Shown here: positions 15,819-25,364 of the stretch, piece by piece
Layout of the letters: every line of letters begins with the position of its first letter
How positions within the stretch are numbered: the stretch's first letter is position 1
From: Marinomonas communis
GTDB lineage: Bacteria > Pseudomonadota > Gammaproteobacteria > Pseudomonadales > Marinomonadaceae
NCBI RefSeq assembly: GCF_004363305.1
Contig: NZ_SNZA01000001.1
Location: 1,205,228-1,269,227, forward strand
DNA length: 64,000 nt
Direction of reading: 5' to 3'
Position numbers and translations under genes: made by a program
The notes under the pieces: generated by a model
Seen by the model: only the letters and a program-made list of their open reading frames with translations
What the model was told of the DNA's origin: nothing
Databases searched by the model: none

Positions 15819-18434
15819 TTAATCACGTACACGAGCTTTGGCGTTGCTCTTTTTCTTTTTGGTTTTCAGCTTGGTATTTTTAGCTTTCGTCCCCGTTGCC
15901 TTTTTCACAGCTGACGATTTTTTTGGCGTTGCGCTGCTGCTTGCACCATCGGCTTTCTTGCCCGCTTTTTTAGGGCGTGACTTTTTAGCTTTGGCTTTTA
16001 CTTTCTGAACGTCCTTTTTCTTGCCTGATTTTTTCTTAGGCTTGTTATCCCACTCTTCGTTCGCGGGCGCTTTTTGGCCTTCACGATCAGGTCTTGCCTT
16101 TGGTTTAACACGTCCACCAAGCTCCATCGGTGGCAACTGAGCCAACTGCATTTCAAGCTCAGTCAATTCGTCCAAATCCATGCGTTTTTTAGGCTTCGGA
16201 CGACCTTGCAACATTTGCAGGTCAATCTTACGCTGCTCAAGGTTTACGCCAGATACGGTCACACGTACTTGCTCGCCTAAACGGAAAACCTTACCAGTGC
16301 GCTCACCAATCATAGCTTGGTGCTCAGGATCGTGAACAAAGTAATCGTCCCCAAGTCCAGACACGTGCACCAAACCGTCGACGTATAAACCGCCTAATTC
16401 AACAAACAATCCAAATGGCGTAACAGCAGTGACAATGCCATCGAACTCTTCACCCAAGTGTTGTTCAACGTACTGACACTTAAGCCATGATTCCACATCA
16501 CGAGTGGCCTCGTCCGCTCGACGCTCCGTCACAGAACAGTTTTCACCGAGTTGATCCATGGCAGCATCATCGTAGCCATAAATCTTGTTCGCTTTTAGGG
16601 TCACTGAACCCGGTACTTTATAGGCTTGAGTGACCTTTGGTGCACCCTCACCACGAATCAAGTAACGAATCGCACGGTGAACTAATAGGTCTGGGTAGCG
16701 GCGAATCGGGGATGTAAAGTGGGTGTACGCATCGTATGCAAGACCAAAGTGCCCCACATTATCTGGTTGATAAACCGCTTGCGACATAGAACGAAGTAAC
16801 ATGGTTTGAATGCTTCGCGCGTCAGCTCGATCACGGATTTTCTCAGCTAAATCAGCGTAATCTTTCGGTGTCGGCTTTAATCCACCACCCAGTTCTAAAC
16901 CCAGTACGGATAAGTAAGTACGCAAAGCAATCAATTTCTCTTCACGCGGGCCTTCGTGGATGCGGAACAGCGCTGGCAGATTCGCTTTTAATAGCAATTC
17001 AGCAGAAGCAACGTTGGCACACAGCATACACTCTTCGATCAGTTTATGGGCATCGTTACGCTCGATCGGCACAATTTGCTCAATCTTAGCGTTTTGATCA
17101 AACACCATACGTGTTTCGACCGTGTCGAAGTCCATCGCACCACGCTCTTCACGCGCTGCACGTAAAACTTGGTATAAGCCATATAAGTCATCAATGTGTG
17201 ACACGATGTCTTTGTATCGCTCACGCAGCTCAAGACCTTGCTCATCCGGCTCGGCAGCAATCATCTTCGCGACTTTTGAATAGGTCAGGCGTGCATGAGA
17301 GTTGATGATACCTTCGTAGAATTTGTAGCCGCGCATTTTACCGCGAGTGGTTAACGAGATTTCAGCCACCATAGCTAAGCGATCAACGTTTGGGTTTAGG
17401 GAACACAAACCGTTAGAAAGCACTTCTGGCAACATAGGTACAACACGACCAGGGAAGTAAACCGAGTTACCACGTAAGATCGCTTCTTCATCCAACGCAG
17501 AGCCTTTCTTCACGTAGTGTGAAACATCGGCAATGGCAACATACAACTTCCAACCGCCCGGTGTTTTTTCACAGTACACCGCATCGTCAAAGTCACGAGC
17601 GTCTTCGCCATCAATGGTGACAAAAGGCGTTTTCCTATGATCAACGCGATTCACTTTATCGTCTTCTGCGACCTCTGTCGTGAAGTGACTGATTTGCTGT
17701 ACAACGTCTTTCGGCCATTCATTTGGAATGTCGTACTGGTGAATCGCGACATCAATCTCAAGACCAGGTGCCATAAAGTCACCTAAAATCTTTTTCACGA
17801 TGCCTTTTGCTGCAACATGACGTTCCGCGTAGGTAACGATCTCCACTAATACATATTGACCGTGCTTCGGAGATAGTCCGGAAGATTGCTCGATCATGAT
17901 GTCTTGGGATATACGAGGGTTCTCAGGCGTAACAAACGCTGAACCACTTTCTTCGTAGTAACGGCCAACCAAAGTACTGTGTTTGCGTTCTTTGATCTCG
18001 ACCACGACACCATCAAGTCGCCCTTTAATCGTTTTGCCAGACAGACGCGCAACGACTAAATCGCCATCCATAACAGATTGCATTTGTCGGGGAGATAAGA
18101 ATACATCGTCTTCATCTTTGCGTAGTAAAAAGCCATGGCCGTCTTTTTGACCTTGTACGTAGCCTTCTATTAAGTCGCTTTCTACGATAGGAGAATAAGC
18201 ATCGTCATAGTTGCTAACCAATTGATGATCTCGACACATCGCAATTAAGCGTCGACGCGCGGCTTCAATGGAGTCATCATCTTTTAAACCGAAGGCTTCA
18301 CATAATTCAGGGTGAGTAACAGGACGACCCACCGAGGCGATGTGCTCTAGTATGTATTCGCGACTCGGAATGGGGTTGTCATATTTTGATGCTTCCCGAT
18401 CTCGAAATGGGTCTTGAATGTCTTTTTTACTCAA
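15819..18434 (-). CDS. rnr: Ribonuclease R
   Basis: 871 residues. In order: an N-terminal helix-turn-helix (about 25-90, RPVTHPELCEAFGL), two cold-shock domains (about 95-260), the RNB catalytic domain with TIDGEDARDFDDAVYCE (metal-binding aspartates) through HFTSPIRRYPDLLVHR, an S1 domain (about 665-755) and a lysine-rich low-complexity tail of about 115 residues. RNase R degrades structured RNA 3' to 5' and helps in trans-translation and cold growth; the basic tail binds RNA and ribosomes. The start is TTG, with AGGACGG upstream. A candidate sRNA promoter lies divergently just upstream. Confidence 0.96.
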   Translation of the reverse strand: MSKKDIQDPFRDREASKYDNPIPSREYILEHIASVGRPVTHPELCEAFGLKDDDSIEAARRRLIAMCRDHQLVSNYDDAYSPIVESDLIEGYVQGQKDGHGFLLRKDEDDVFLSPRQMQSVMDGDLVVARLSGKTIKGRLDGVVVEIKERKHSTLVGRYYEESGSAFVTPENPRISQDIMIEQSSGLSPKHGQYVLVEIVTYAERHVAAKGIVKKILGDFMAPGLEIDVAIHQYDIPNEWPKDVVQQISHFTTEVAEDDKVNRVDHRKTPFVTIDGEDARDFDDAVYCEKTPGGWKLYVAIADVSHYVKKGSALDEEAILRGNSVYFPGRVVPMLPEVLSNGLCSLNPNVDRLAMVAEISLTTRGKMRGYKFYEGIINSHARLTYSKVAKMIAAEPDEQGLELRERYKDIVSHIDDLYGLYQVLRAAREERGAMDFDTVETRMVFDQNAKIEQIVPIERNDAHKLIEECMLCANVASAELLLKANLPALFRIHEGPREEKLIALRTYLSVLGLELGGGLKPTPKDYADLAEKIRDRADARSIQTMLLRSMSQAVYQPDNVGHFGLAYDAYTHFTSPIRRYPDLLVHRAIRYLIRGEGAPKVTQAYKVPGSVTLKANKIYGYDDAAMDQLGENCSVTERRADEATRDVESWLKCQYVEQHLGEEFDGIVTAVTPFGLFVELGGLYVDGLVHVSGLGDDYFVHDPEHQAMIGERTGKVFRLGEQVRVTVSGVNLEQRKIDLQMLQGRPKPKKRMDLDELTELEMQLAQLPPMELGGRVKPKARPDREGQKAPANEEWDNKPKKKSGKKKDVQKVKAKAKKSRPKKAGKKADGASSSATPKKSSAVKKATGTKAKNTKLKTKKKKSNAKARVRD

Positions 18435-18478
18435 ATGGTACCGTCCTATTAATTAGAAGCACTTCTTAGCTTCTATTT

Positions 18479-18607
18479 TTGAATGAATTAATGATCTAAG
18501 TATAAGTTATTATTAGAGAATACTCTCTAAATGGTGCCACATTATTCACTATGGCTGCATCTTTAGCCTCTTAAGCCCTGTAATAACACAACAAAACGGG
18601 GCTTTTT
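18479..18607 (+). ncRNA. Candidate small RNA between rnr and ppsR
   Basis: The 312-base gap between rnr and ppsR holds a plus-strand unit with no matching gene: TTGAAT (18479-18484), 16 bases, TATAAG (18501-18506), then about 95 bases ending in AAGCCCTGT-14 nt-ACGGGGCTT and TTTTT at 18603-18607. The stem is followed by T only on the plus strand, while both flanking genes are on the minus strand, so it does not serve them. An ORF of 11 codons (ATG near 18531) lies inside. The RNA is a prediction; no known family is recognised. Confidence 0.4.
18573..18607 (+). terminator. Orphan plus-strand terminator
   Basis: AAGCCCTGT (18573-18581) pairs with ACGGGGCTT (18596-18604), with one G-U pair and a 14-base AC-rich loop, and TTTTT follows. 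On the minus strand the next bases are TAAGAGG, so it cannot be the ppsR terminator in the usual sense. Confidence 0.55.
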
Positions 18608-18746
18608 ATGTCATATCTATGGCGAAAAAATGACAAGCAGGTTTGCCTTCATAACTTTTTCGCCACAAATATCGTCTAAATCATGTAATAAATCTGTTAT
18701 TTCCCTGCACAGATCAATTTTTTAGATAGTTCCGCTACTTTTCAGC

Positions 18747-19550
18747 TCACCCCCGATTACGGGTTAAATGCATCTCAGCCATGATTCTGGTGGAAATTTC
18801 TTCCACAGACAGGCGTGTTGTATTCAAAAATGGAATACGTTCTTGGCGATAAATCGCCTCTACTTCATTTAGTTCATAACGACACTGGCGCGATGAAGCG
18901 TATTTACTTTCCGCCATACGCCCTGTGCGAATTTCATGCAGACGTTCAGGATCAATGGTCAAACCAAACAACTTATGCTTATGTGGTTTTAGCACTTTCG
19001 GCAGACCAAAATCATTAAAGTCATCTTCCGTCAAAGGATAGTTGGCGGCTTTGATACCGTACTGCATTGCTAGATATAAGCTAGTTGGGGTTTTACCAGA
19101 GCGAGACACACCCAATAGAATGATTTCAGCTTCATCATAATTTTTTACAGAGACCCCGTCGTCATTGGCTAACGCATAGTTGATCGCATCAATACGCCCA
19201 TCGTAAATCCCTTCCTTTATACCATGCGCTTTTTGCGCGTTAGGCTGAGCTGGAACGCCCAATGCTTGTTCAATAGGTGACAATAAATCCCCAAAAATGT
19301 TGTAACAATGACCATCACAAGACTCGATTATTGAACGAATATTAGGATCTGAAATAGTGAAAAACACCAGAGTGCTTTCCCCTTTCGATCGCTCTTCTTG
19401 CAACTGTTTACAGAAACCATGCGCCTGATCTGCGGTTGATAAAAAGGGCACGCTGACCTGCTTAATGGTCACATCAAAGAACGAAAGCATGGCTTGACCA
19501 AACACCTCAGCTGTAATGGCCGTACCGTCTGAAACGAAATAAACCTTCAC
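18747..19550 (-). CDS. ppsR: Phosphoenolpyruvate synthase regulatory protein (bifunctional kinase/pyrophosphorylase)
   Basis: 267 residues of the DUF299/PSRP family. The N-terminal YFVSDGTAITAEVFGQAM and the P-loop-like LLGVSRSGKTPTSLYLAMQYG (about residues 147-167) are diagnostic. The protein phosphorylates PEP synthase on a threonine near the catalytic histidine, using ADP as donor, to inactivate it, and reverses this with phosphate. It is divergent from its target ppsA across 183 bases, the usual arrangement. Confidence 0.95.
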   Translation of the reverse strand: MKVYFVSDGTAITAEVFGQAMLSFFDVTIKQVSVPFLSTADQAHGFCKQLQEERSKGESTLVFFTISDPNIRSIIESCDGHCYNIFGDLLSPIEQALGVPAQPNAQKAHGIKEGIYDGRIDAINYALANDDGVSVKNYDEAEIILLGVSRSGKTPTSLYLAMQYGIKAANYPLTEDDFNDFGLPKVLKPHKHKLFGLTIDPERLHEIRTGRMAESKYASSRQCRYELNEVEAIYRQERIPFLNTTRLSVEEISTRIMAEMHLTRNRG

Positions 19551-19597
19551 GAAATACCCCTATTTTGTTGTTAAGCAACGACATTGAAAAAACTGAT

Positions 19598-19698
19598 TGA
19601 AATAAAACAACATCGAATAATCGATTTTATTCATTTCACATCCTCTTTTTACAATGACTCCTATTGTTCCGTTATGGCAAGCCATTGATCAGGAACAA
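19598..19698. promoter_or_regulatory. Nested dyads between ppsR and ppsA
   Basis: Two structured elements lie in the divergent promoter region. First, TGAAAT (19598-19603) with ATTTCA (19633-19638) enclosing ATCGA-ATAA-TCGAT (19612-19625). Second, TTGTTCC (19664-19670) with GGAACAA (19692-19698) enclosing ATGGC-AA-GCCAT (19674-19685), just before the ppsA ribosome site. A possible -10 (TACAAT, 19650-19655) between them would place the second dyad at the 5' end of the ppsA message. The regulator is unknown. Confidence 0.4.
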
Positions 19699-19733
19699 AA
19701 TAATAATTCTTATGTGACAAGCTGGAGTGCAGT

Positions 19734-22130
19734 GTGAGCAAATTTATTAAGTGGTTTAGTGATCTACGTCTTGATGATGTAGGCGAAGTGGGCGGAAAGA
19801 ACGCATCTCTTGGTGAGATGATTTCCAACCTTTCTGATTTGGGGATTCAAGTTCCAAACGGCTTTGCAACAACCGCTTACGCTTATCAAACGTTTTTAGA
19901 AGAAAGTGGCCTTAACCAACAAATCCATGATCTGCTTGATGCTTTGAATGTTGACGATGTTCAAGCACTTGCTCAAGCAGGTAAGCAAATTCGCACATGG
20001 GTTGAAGAAGCGCCATTTTCAGACGAATTCAACAATGAAATCGAGCAAGCCTACTCACAGCTGTCTAATGATAATGCTGGTGCTTCCTTTGCAGTGCGCT
20101 CATCAGCAACAGCGGAAGACCTTCCTGACGCATCCTTTGCTGGACAGCAAGAGACTTTCTTAAACGTACAAGGTTTGGATGCTGTTAAGTTAACCATCAA
20201 GCAAGTATTTGCTTCACTGTTTAATGACCGCGCCATTTCATACCGTGTTCACCAAGGTTTCGAACACAAGGGCGTAGCTCTATCAGCAGGCATCCAAAAA
20301 ATGGTGCGCAGTGACATTGGCGCTTCCGGCGTACTATTCACCCTTGATACCGAGTCGGGCTTTAACGACGTGGTGTTCATCACTGCTGCTTACGGACTAG
20401 GTGAAATGGTCGTTCAAGGTACCGTAAACCCAGACGAGTACCATGTTCACAAGGGCACGTTACAAGCTGGTCGCCCAGCAGTAGTTCGAAAAACACTTGG
20501 CAGCAAAGCTCAAAAAATGGAATACGCAGCGGCTGACAGTGATGAGTTTGTGCAAATCGTACCGGTAACACTGGATCAACAAAATCAATTTGCATTAACC
20601 AACGAAGAAGTTGAAGACCTTGCCCGTCAAGCCATGATCATTGAAAAACACTACCAGCGTCCGATGGATGTTGAGTGGGCCAAAGATGGCATCGATGGCA
20701 AGCTCTACATCGTACAAGCTCGCCCAGAAACGGTTCGTTCGCAATCCAGCACGCAAAGCATGGAACGTTACAACCTTCGTGAAAATGCACCTGTATTGGT
20801 TACAGGCCGCGCCATTGGTCACAAGATCGGCTCAGGTGCCGTAAAGGTTCTGCGCTCTATCAACGAAATGGATCGTATCCAAGAAGGCGATGTTTTGGTT
20901 ACAGATATCACCGATCCTGATTGGGAACCAATCATGAAAAAAGCCTCTGCGATTGTCACGAATCGTGGTGGTCGTACCTGTCACGCAGCCATCATTGCTC
21001 GTGAGCTTGGCATTCCTGCTGTTGTAGGGACTGGCGATGCAACAGAAACCTTGAAAGATGGCCAAGAAGTAACTGTTTCTTGTGCTCAAGGTGATATGGG
21101 CATGGTTTACCAAGGTGCATTGAAATTTGATGTGGTGACCTCTGAAGTGGGCAACATGCCCGATCTACCTGTAAAAGTCATGATGAACGTAGGCAACCCA
21201 AACCGAGCGTTTGACTTCGCCATGCTACCGAACGCTGGCGTTGGTTTGGCTCGCCTAGAATTCATCATCAACCGTATGATCGGCATTCACCCGAAAGCAC
21301 TGCTTAACTTTGATCGTATGGATGCAGGTTTAAAAGAAGAGATCACTCACCGAATCGCAGGTTACGCAGGCCCAGTTGAGTTTTACGTTGAAAAGCTTGT
21401 AGAAGGTGTATCAACGCTCGCCTGCTCGTTTGCAGACAAACCAGTGATTGTGCGCCTATCTGACTTTAAGTCAAACGAGTACCACAACATGGTCGGTGGA
21501 CCGCAGTTCGAACCAGATGAAGAAAACCCAATGCTTGGTTTCCGTGGTGCGGCACGCTACCTAGACGAATCATTCCGCGATTGTTTCGCCTTGGAATGTG
21601 AAGCGATTCGCCGTGTACGTAATGACATGGGCTTCACCAATGTACAGATAATGATTCCTTTCGTTCGTACTCTAGAAGAAGCTGAACAAGTGATTGCTCT
21701 ACTTGCTGAGCATGGCTTAGTTCGCGGTGAGAACGATCTTAAAATCATTATGATGTGCGAATTACCATCTAATGCTTTGCTAGCTGATGAGTTCCTAGAA
21801 TTCTTTGATGGCTTCTCAATCGGATCAAACGACCTGACACAGCTAACACTGGGTCTAGATCGTGACTCTGGACTTATTGCCGACAAGTTTGATGAGCGCA
21901 ATCCAGCCGTTAAAAAGCTACTTAAAATGGCCATTGAGGCCTGTAAAGCAAAAGGCAAGTACGTAGGTATTTGTGGTCAAGGCCCATCAGACCACGCCGA
22001 TTTTGCAGATTGGCTAGTAGCACAAGGCATCGAAAGTGTATCACTCAACCCTGATACAGTGGTTGAAACATGGCTGCACCTTAATGAAGTACTTACCGAA
22101 GCCACTTCATTAAGTCAGGACGCTGTTTAA
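19734..22130 (+). CDS. ppsA: Phosphoenolpyruvate synthase
   Basis: 798 residues, full length. It converts pyruvate + ATP + H2O to PEP + AMP + phosphate in gluconeogenesis. In order: the N-terminal ATP-grasp domain ([33 protein letters not shown]), the swivelling phospho-histidine domain ([21 protein letters not shown], catalytic His), and the C-terminal PEP/pyruvate barrel ([36 protein letters not shown]). The threonine just before the catalytic histidine is the target of PpsR. Start is GTG with GGAG six bases upstream. A terminator follows. Confidence 0.97.
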   Translation: MSKFIKWFSDLRLDDVGEVGGKNASLGEMISNLSDLGIQVPNGFATTAYAYQTFLEESGLNQQIHDLLDALNVDDVQALAQAGKQIRTWVEEAPFSDEFNNEIEQAYSQLSNDNAGASFAVRSSATAEDLPDASFAGQQETFLNVQGLDAVKLTIKQVFASLFNDRAISYRVHQGFEHKGVALSAGIQKMVRSDIGASGVLFTLDTESGFNDVVFITAAYGLGEMVVQGTVNPDEYHVHKGTLQAGRPAVVRKTLGSKAQKMEYAAADSDEFVQIVPVTLDQQNQFALTNEEVEDLARQAMIIEKHYQRPMDVEWAKDGIDGKLYIVQARPETVRSQSSTQSMERYNLRENAPVLVTGRAIGHKIGSGAVKVLRSINEMDRIQEGDVLVTDITDPDWEPIMKKASAIVTNRGGRTCHAAIIARELGIPAVVGTGDATETLKDGQEVTVSCAQGDMGMVYQGALKFDVVTSEVGNMPDLPVKVMMNVGNPNRAFDFAMLPNAGVGLARLEFIINRMIGIHPKALLNFDRMDAGLKEEITHRIAGYAGPVEFYVEKLVEGVSTLACSFADKPVIVRLSDFKSNEYHNMVGGPQFEPDEENPMLGFRGAARYLDESFRDCFALECEAIRRVRNDMGFTNVQIMIPFVRTLEEAEQVIALLAEHGLVRGENDLKIIMMCELPSNALLADEFLEFFDGFSIGSNDLTQLTLGLDRDSGLIADKFDERNPAVKKLLKMAIEACKAKGKYVGICGQGPSDHADFADWLVAQGIESVSLNPDTVVETWLHLNEVLTEATSLSQDAV

Positions 22131-22155
22131 TCGCAGCATTCTCTCTAAGTCATTC

Positions 22156-22181
22156 GCCCCGCTTTATGCGGGGCTTTTTTT
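22156..22181 (+). terminator. Terminator of ppsA
   Basis: GCCCCGC-TTTAT-GCGGGGC (22156-22174) followed by TTTTTTT, 25 bases after the ppsA stop codon. Confidence 0.9.
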
Positions 22182-22196
22182 GGGAAAGTGAAAATA

Positions 22197-22463
22197 CTAG
22201 CGAAGCTGACTGTCTTTACTGCCACTTCGATTGTATAGGCTGCTCGCCTTATCGTGATCTTCAAACTCAGATTGACAAGCAATACACAAGCGTACTCCAG
22301 GGATCACTTGGCGGCGCTTTTCAGGAATCTCAGCATCGCACTCTTCACAGAATTCAAGGCTATCCCCGACCGTTAGACGGCTGCGAGCACGCTCTACAGC
22401 TGAGTTAACGGTTGCATCAATTTGATCCTGTACTGCGCCGTCATGCGCCCATCCACTTGCCAT
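22197..22463 (-). CDS. ybiI: DksA/TraR C4-type zinc-finger protein, YbiI-like
   Basis: 88 residues that align along the whole length with E. coli YbiI: MASGWAHDGAV at the start, FCEECDAEIPEKRR and GVRLCIACQ giving the four-cysteine zinc finger, and the terminal NRSGSKDSQLR. Relatives bind in the RNA-polymerase secondary channel, but this short form lacks most of the coiled coil with the acidic tip, so its role is unproven. AAGGAG precedes the ATG. It is convergent with ppsA. Confidence 0.9.
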   Translation of the reverse strand: MASGWAHDGAVQDQIDATVNSAVERARSRLTVGDSLEFCEECDAEIPEKRRQVIPGVRLCIACQSEFEDHDKASSLYNRSGSKDSQLR

Positions 22464-22526
22464 ATACTGCTCCTTATATGTGTATGTGCAGCATAAAAAA
22501 CCATCAACAAACTCTCAATAAACAGA

Positions 22527-24167
22527 TTAGGAAAGTTTAAAGGTCGACATGACCTTATAATTCTCTTGAGCAGTATCCGCCAATTCTTGGCTTGTTGCTC
22601 GGTTTCGGGAAACCAGCTCACCAGCCTCTTTCGATAGCTGACTAATGTCTTGATTCACAGAATTCAAGCTCTGTACTGCCGCTTTCTGCCCTTCAATACT
22701 GTGATTGATATCAGCACCTGCAGCCATGATAGCATCGACGGAAACAGCTACCGCATTCAGTGAATGAGCCGTCTGAGTGAGGTCCTCTGAGGTATGATGC
22801 AATTGTGAGAAGCTTGCTTGGATCTTCTCTTGAGCATCTTTCGCTCCAGATTGCAGTTTCGTGATCATGGCCTGGATTTCTTCTGTACTCGCTTGAGTTC
22901 GACTCGCTAGGTTACGAACCTCATCTGCGACCACGGCAAAACCTCGACCTTGCTCTCCTGCCCGCGCCGCCTCGATGGCTGCATTCAAAGCCAACAAGTT
23001 AGTTTGCTCAGCAATTTCACTGATCACCACTAAAACCGCACCAATATTTTGAGACTCTTGAGCAACGCCTTCAACACTACTCACACCTTGCGTTAACTCA
23101 CGAGATAATGTCTCAAGAGACGCAATCGTCTGCTGGATAGAGTCTTGCCCTAGGGTGGTTTTAGCTCGAGTTTCTGAAGCGTTCTCAAGACTGGTATCAA
23201 TGGAAGCAATTACCTTATTTTTTAGGCCATCTACTTCTTCAATGATGTCGCTCATCTGTTTAAACAACAATTCACGCTTAGCAGTAATCGCCTGTGTATC
23301 CGATGCAACTTGCTGTAGTAACTGGCTACGTTGCTCCACTGTTTTATTTAACCCAACGGCTGACTCTAAAGTCCCACGCAAGCGTCTTGAAAACGCATTG
23401 TAAGACTTAGAAATCATAGCCAATTGATCTTGACCGTTTTCCGGTAATTGAATCGTTAAATCGCCCTCACCGTTTGCAATGTTCTCCATGGCATTCCGAA
23501 TATCTTGGATAGGCTTCATAATCGAGCGCAGAATAAGCATTGAGATAACAATCGCTACAAACAACACCACAACCACTACTAAGGAGACTCGCGTAGCCTC
23601 TTGCAAAAACAGATCATTGACATCATCTAGATATATTCCCGTGCCAACAATCCAGCCCCACGGCTCAAAACCTTTTACATAGGAGATCTTTTCTATCGGT
23701 TTGTCTTCGCCAGGTTTAGGCCATAGGTAATCAACATAGCCACCACCACTCTGCTTAACCACCTGAGTAAAGACTGTAAACAGCTTTTTACCATTAGGGT
23801 CTTCAAGCTGACTTAAATCTTGCCCATCTAATGCTGGCTTGATCGAATGCATGACCATACGTGCTTGATAATCGTTTACCCAGTAGTACTCGGACTCATC
23901 ATAGCGCGCTTTTTCTATAGCATTTAACGCATAAGCCTGGGCTTGATCTTTTGTAAGCTGACCTGATACTTGCAGATCGTAGAAATGTTGTAAGGCGCTA
24001 ACTTGTACCTCAACAAGGTTTTTCACCTTCTCGGACTTGGCTTCAAGAATGTAGGACTTGTTAACACTCAGAGACATGAAAGCAATTAGCACCATGCCAA
24101 AAGCCAGAGTAGTTACCAGAATAGACAATCGCAAACGAATCGTTAATTTTCGCAACAGATTGATCAT
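22527..24167 (-). CDS. Methyl-accepting chemotaxis protein with single Cache sensor
   Basis: 546 residues. The first membrane helix is at about 12-32; the periplasmic single-Cache (sCache) domain spans about 35-185 ([20 protein letters not shown], then [13 protein letters not shown], and [15 protein letters not shown]). A second helix lies at about 195-215, then HAMP ([20 protein letters not shown]) and a coiled-coil signalling domain with the tip [20 protein letters not shown]. It lacks a C-terminal NWETF-like pentapeptide. sCache receptors with this motif often sense small carboxylates, but the ligand is not readable here. It stands alone. Confidence 0.92.
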   Translation of the reverse strand: MINLLRKLTIRLRLSILVTTLAFGMVLIAFMSLSVNKSYILEAKSEKVKNLVEVQVSALQHFYDLQVSGQLTKDQAQAYALNAIEKARYDESEYYWVNDYQARMVMHSIKPALDGQDLSQLEDPNGKKLFTVFTQVVKQSGGGYVDYLWPKPGEDKPIEKISYVKGFEPWGWIVGTGIYLDDVNDLFLQEATRVSLVVVVVLFVAIVISMLILRSIMKPIQDIRNAMENIANGEGDLTIQLPENGQDQLAMISKSYNAFSRRLRGTLESAVGLNKTVEQRSQLLQQVASDTQAITAKRELLFKQMSDIIEEVDGLKNKVIASIDTSLENASETRAKTTLGQDSIQQTIASLETLSRELTQGVSSVEGVAQESQNIGAVLVVISEIAEQTNLLALNAAIEAARAGEQGRGFAVVADEVRNLASRTQASTEEIQAMITKLQSGAKDAQEKIQASFSQLHHTSEDLTQTAHSLNAVAVSVDAIMAAGADINHSIEGQKAAVQSLNSVNQDISQLSKEAGELVSRNRATSQELADTAQENYKVMSTFKLS

Positions 24168-24336
24168 AAGACCCTCACTTAGCAGTGTTTTTTTTATGCT
24201 TTTCTAAGGAGTATAGACCTATAAAAACTCTATGGATGCTGTTTTATTGTGTAAGGCGTGTTTTAGAACGTAAAAATACGTGTCAAAGATGAGTAACTAG
24301 AAAGGCTTTAGAAGAGAAGTTTCATAGTAAGAAACG

Positions 24337-24358
24337 AAAAAAGGCACCAAATGGTGCC
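24337..24358 (-). terminator. Terminator built from the tRNA-Leu 3' end
   Basis: On the minus strand GGCACCA (the last bases of tRNA-Leu, including CCA) pairs with TGGTGCC directly downstream, followed by TTTTTT. The terminator arm is therefore the acceptor strand of the mature tRNA; a realistic loop is four bases (ATTT). Confidence 0.75.
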
Positions 24359-24438
24359 CGGGACCGGAATCGAACCGGTACGATATTTCTATCGCAAGAT
24401 TTTAAGTCTTGTGCGTCTACCAATTTCGCCACCCGGGC
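24352..24438 (-). tRNA. leuZ: tRNA-Leu (anticodon UAA)
   Basis: 87 bases with encoded CCA. The acceptor GCCCGGG pairs with CCCGGGC, the anticodon loop is CTTAAAA (UAA), a long class-II variable arm is present, and the T arm has GGTTCGATTCC. It is the third tRNA after pgsA, the same order (glyW-cysT-leuZ) as in E. coli. Confidence 0.97.
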
Positions 24439-24450
24439 TTGGTTCTGAAT

Positions 24451-24524
24451 TGGAGGCCGGAGTCGGAATCGAACCGGCGTACACGGAGTTGCAGTCCGCT
24501 GCATGACCACTCTGCCATCCGGCC
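24451..24524 (-). tRNA. cysT: tRNA-Cys (anticodon GCA)
   Basis: 74 bases with encoded CCA. The acceptor GGCCGGA pairs with TCCGGCC, the anticodon loop contains TGCAA (GCA), and the T loop is GGTTCGATTCC. It lies 12 bases after leuZ and 22 bases from glyW in one transcript. Confidence 0.97.
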
Positions 24525-24546
24525 TCTATCAGGTTTCTCTTGAGAG

Positions 24547-24621
24547 TGGAGCGGGAAACGAGGCTCGAACTCGCGACCCCAACCTTGGCAAGGTTGTGCT
24601 CTACCACTGAGCTATTCCCGC
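24547..24621 (-). tRNA. glyW: tRNA-Gly (anticodon GCC)
   Basis: 75 bases with encoded CCA. The acceptor GCGGGAA pairs with TTCCCGC, the anticodon loop is CTTGCCAAG (GCC), and the D arm is AGCTCAGTGGTAGAGC. It is the first of three tRNAs downstream of pgsA and has its own promoter at 24641-24668. Confidence 0.97.
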
Positions 24622-24640
24622 GTCTCAAAAGATGGTGCGT

Positions 24641-24668
24641 ATTCTATAGAATTTGATTTAGACGTCAA
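24641..24668 (-). promoter_or_regulatory. Promoter of the glyW-cysT-leuZ tRNAs
   Basis: On the minus strand TTGACG (24668-24663), a 16-base spacer and TAGAAT (24646-24641), each 5 of 6 to consensus, followed by a GC-richer discriminator. Transcription would start about 13 bases before glyW. The T/A-rich tract upstream could act as an UP element. Confidence 0.65.
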
Positions 24669-24772
24669 GCAAAAAAACCAAATAAATTGTTAACTTAGCG
24701 ACTTTCTTCAAAAACGAACACTCTTTAACCAAAGACGATTAATCCTTATACAACAAGGACTCACAACCCCCA

Positions 24773-25318
24773 TTACTTTGATGTCAGCTCGGGCCAAGCA
24801 GCTCTTAGGTAAACAAACATCGACCATAATGTCAGCAAAGCAGCGACAACAAGGATACCAAGACCCAGTGCAGCCCATTCTGTTCCAGGCGGGTTCGACA
24901 GCAATACAAAAATAGCCATCATTTGCATGGTGGTTTTCACTTTACCAACAAACGATACCGCCACACTGGCTCGCTTACCCATTTCTGCCATCCATTCTCT
25001 TAGAGCAGAGATCACAATCTCTCTACCTACGATGACAGCACTGGCTAACGTCATTAACACACTATTGTATTCGGCAACCAAAATCACCAAAGCAACAGAT
25101 ACCATCACCTTATCTGCTACCGGATCAAAAAAAGCACCAAACGGTGTTGATTGATTCAGGGCTCTTGCGAGGAAACCATCCAACCAATCCGTGATCGCTG
25201 CGATACCAAAAATAGCGGCACTCGCATAGAAGCGACCTTCCCACGGCAAAAAATAGACAATAACTAAAATAGGAATGAGAAAAATACGTAAAGACGTAAG
25301 TAAGTTTGGAATGTTCAT
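24773..25318 (-). CDS. pgsA: CDP-diacylglycerol--glycerol-3-phosphate 3-phosphatidyltransferase
   Basis: 181 residues, an inner-membrane enzyme that makes phosphatidylglycerol-phosphate, the first committed step to PG and cardiolipin. The CDP-alcohol phosphotransferase motif is visible as DWLDGFLARALNQSTPFGAFFDPVADK (metal-binding aspartates), after the N-terminal NIPNLLTSLRI. Four or five helices follow. It lies between uvrC and the glyW-cysT-leuZ tRNAs, the same order as in E. coli. AAAAGG precedes the ATG. Confidence 0.96.
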   Translation of the reverse strand: MNIPNLLTSLRIFLIPILVIVYFLPWEGRFYASAAIFGIAAITDWLDGFLARALNQSTPFGAFFDPVADKVMVSVALVILVAEYNSVLMTLASAVIVGREIVISALREWMAEMGKRASVAVSFVGKVKTTMQMMAIFVLLSNPPGTEWAALGLGILVVAALLTLWSMFVYLRAAWPELTSK

Positions 25319-25364
25319 AAAAGCCTTTTAAAAGAATCACCAATACTTAAGGGATTGGTTAAGC

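Noticed and set aside
15819-16200. Lysine-rich repeat at the rnr 3' end as a separate low-complexity element
   Set aside because: It is in frame with RNase R and such basic tails are normal for this enzyme.
24352-24621. Integration site at the tRNA cluster
   Set aside because: No partial tRNA repeat or foreign block was seen on either side; the neighbourhood is the conserved pgsA-glyW-cysT-leuZ order.
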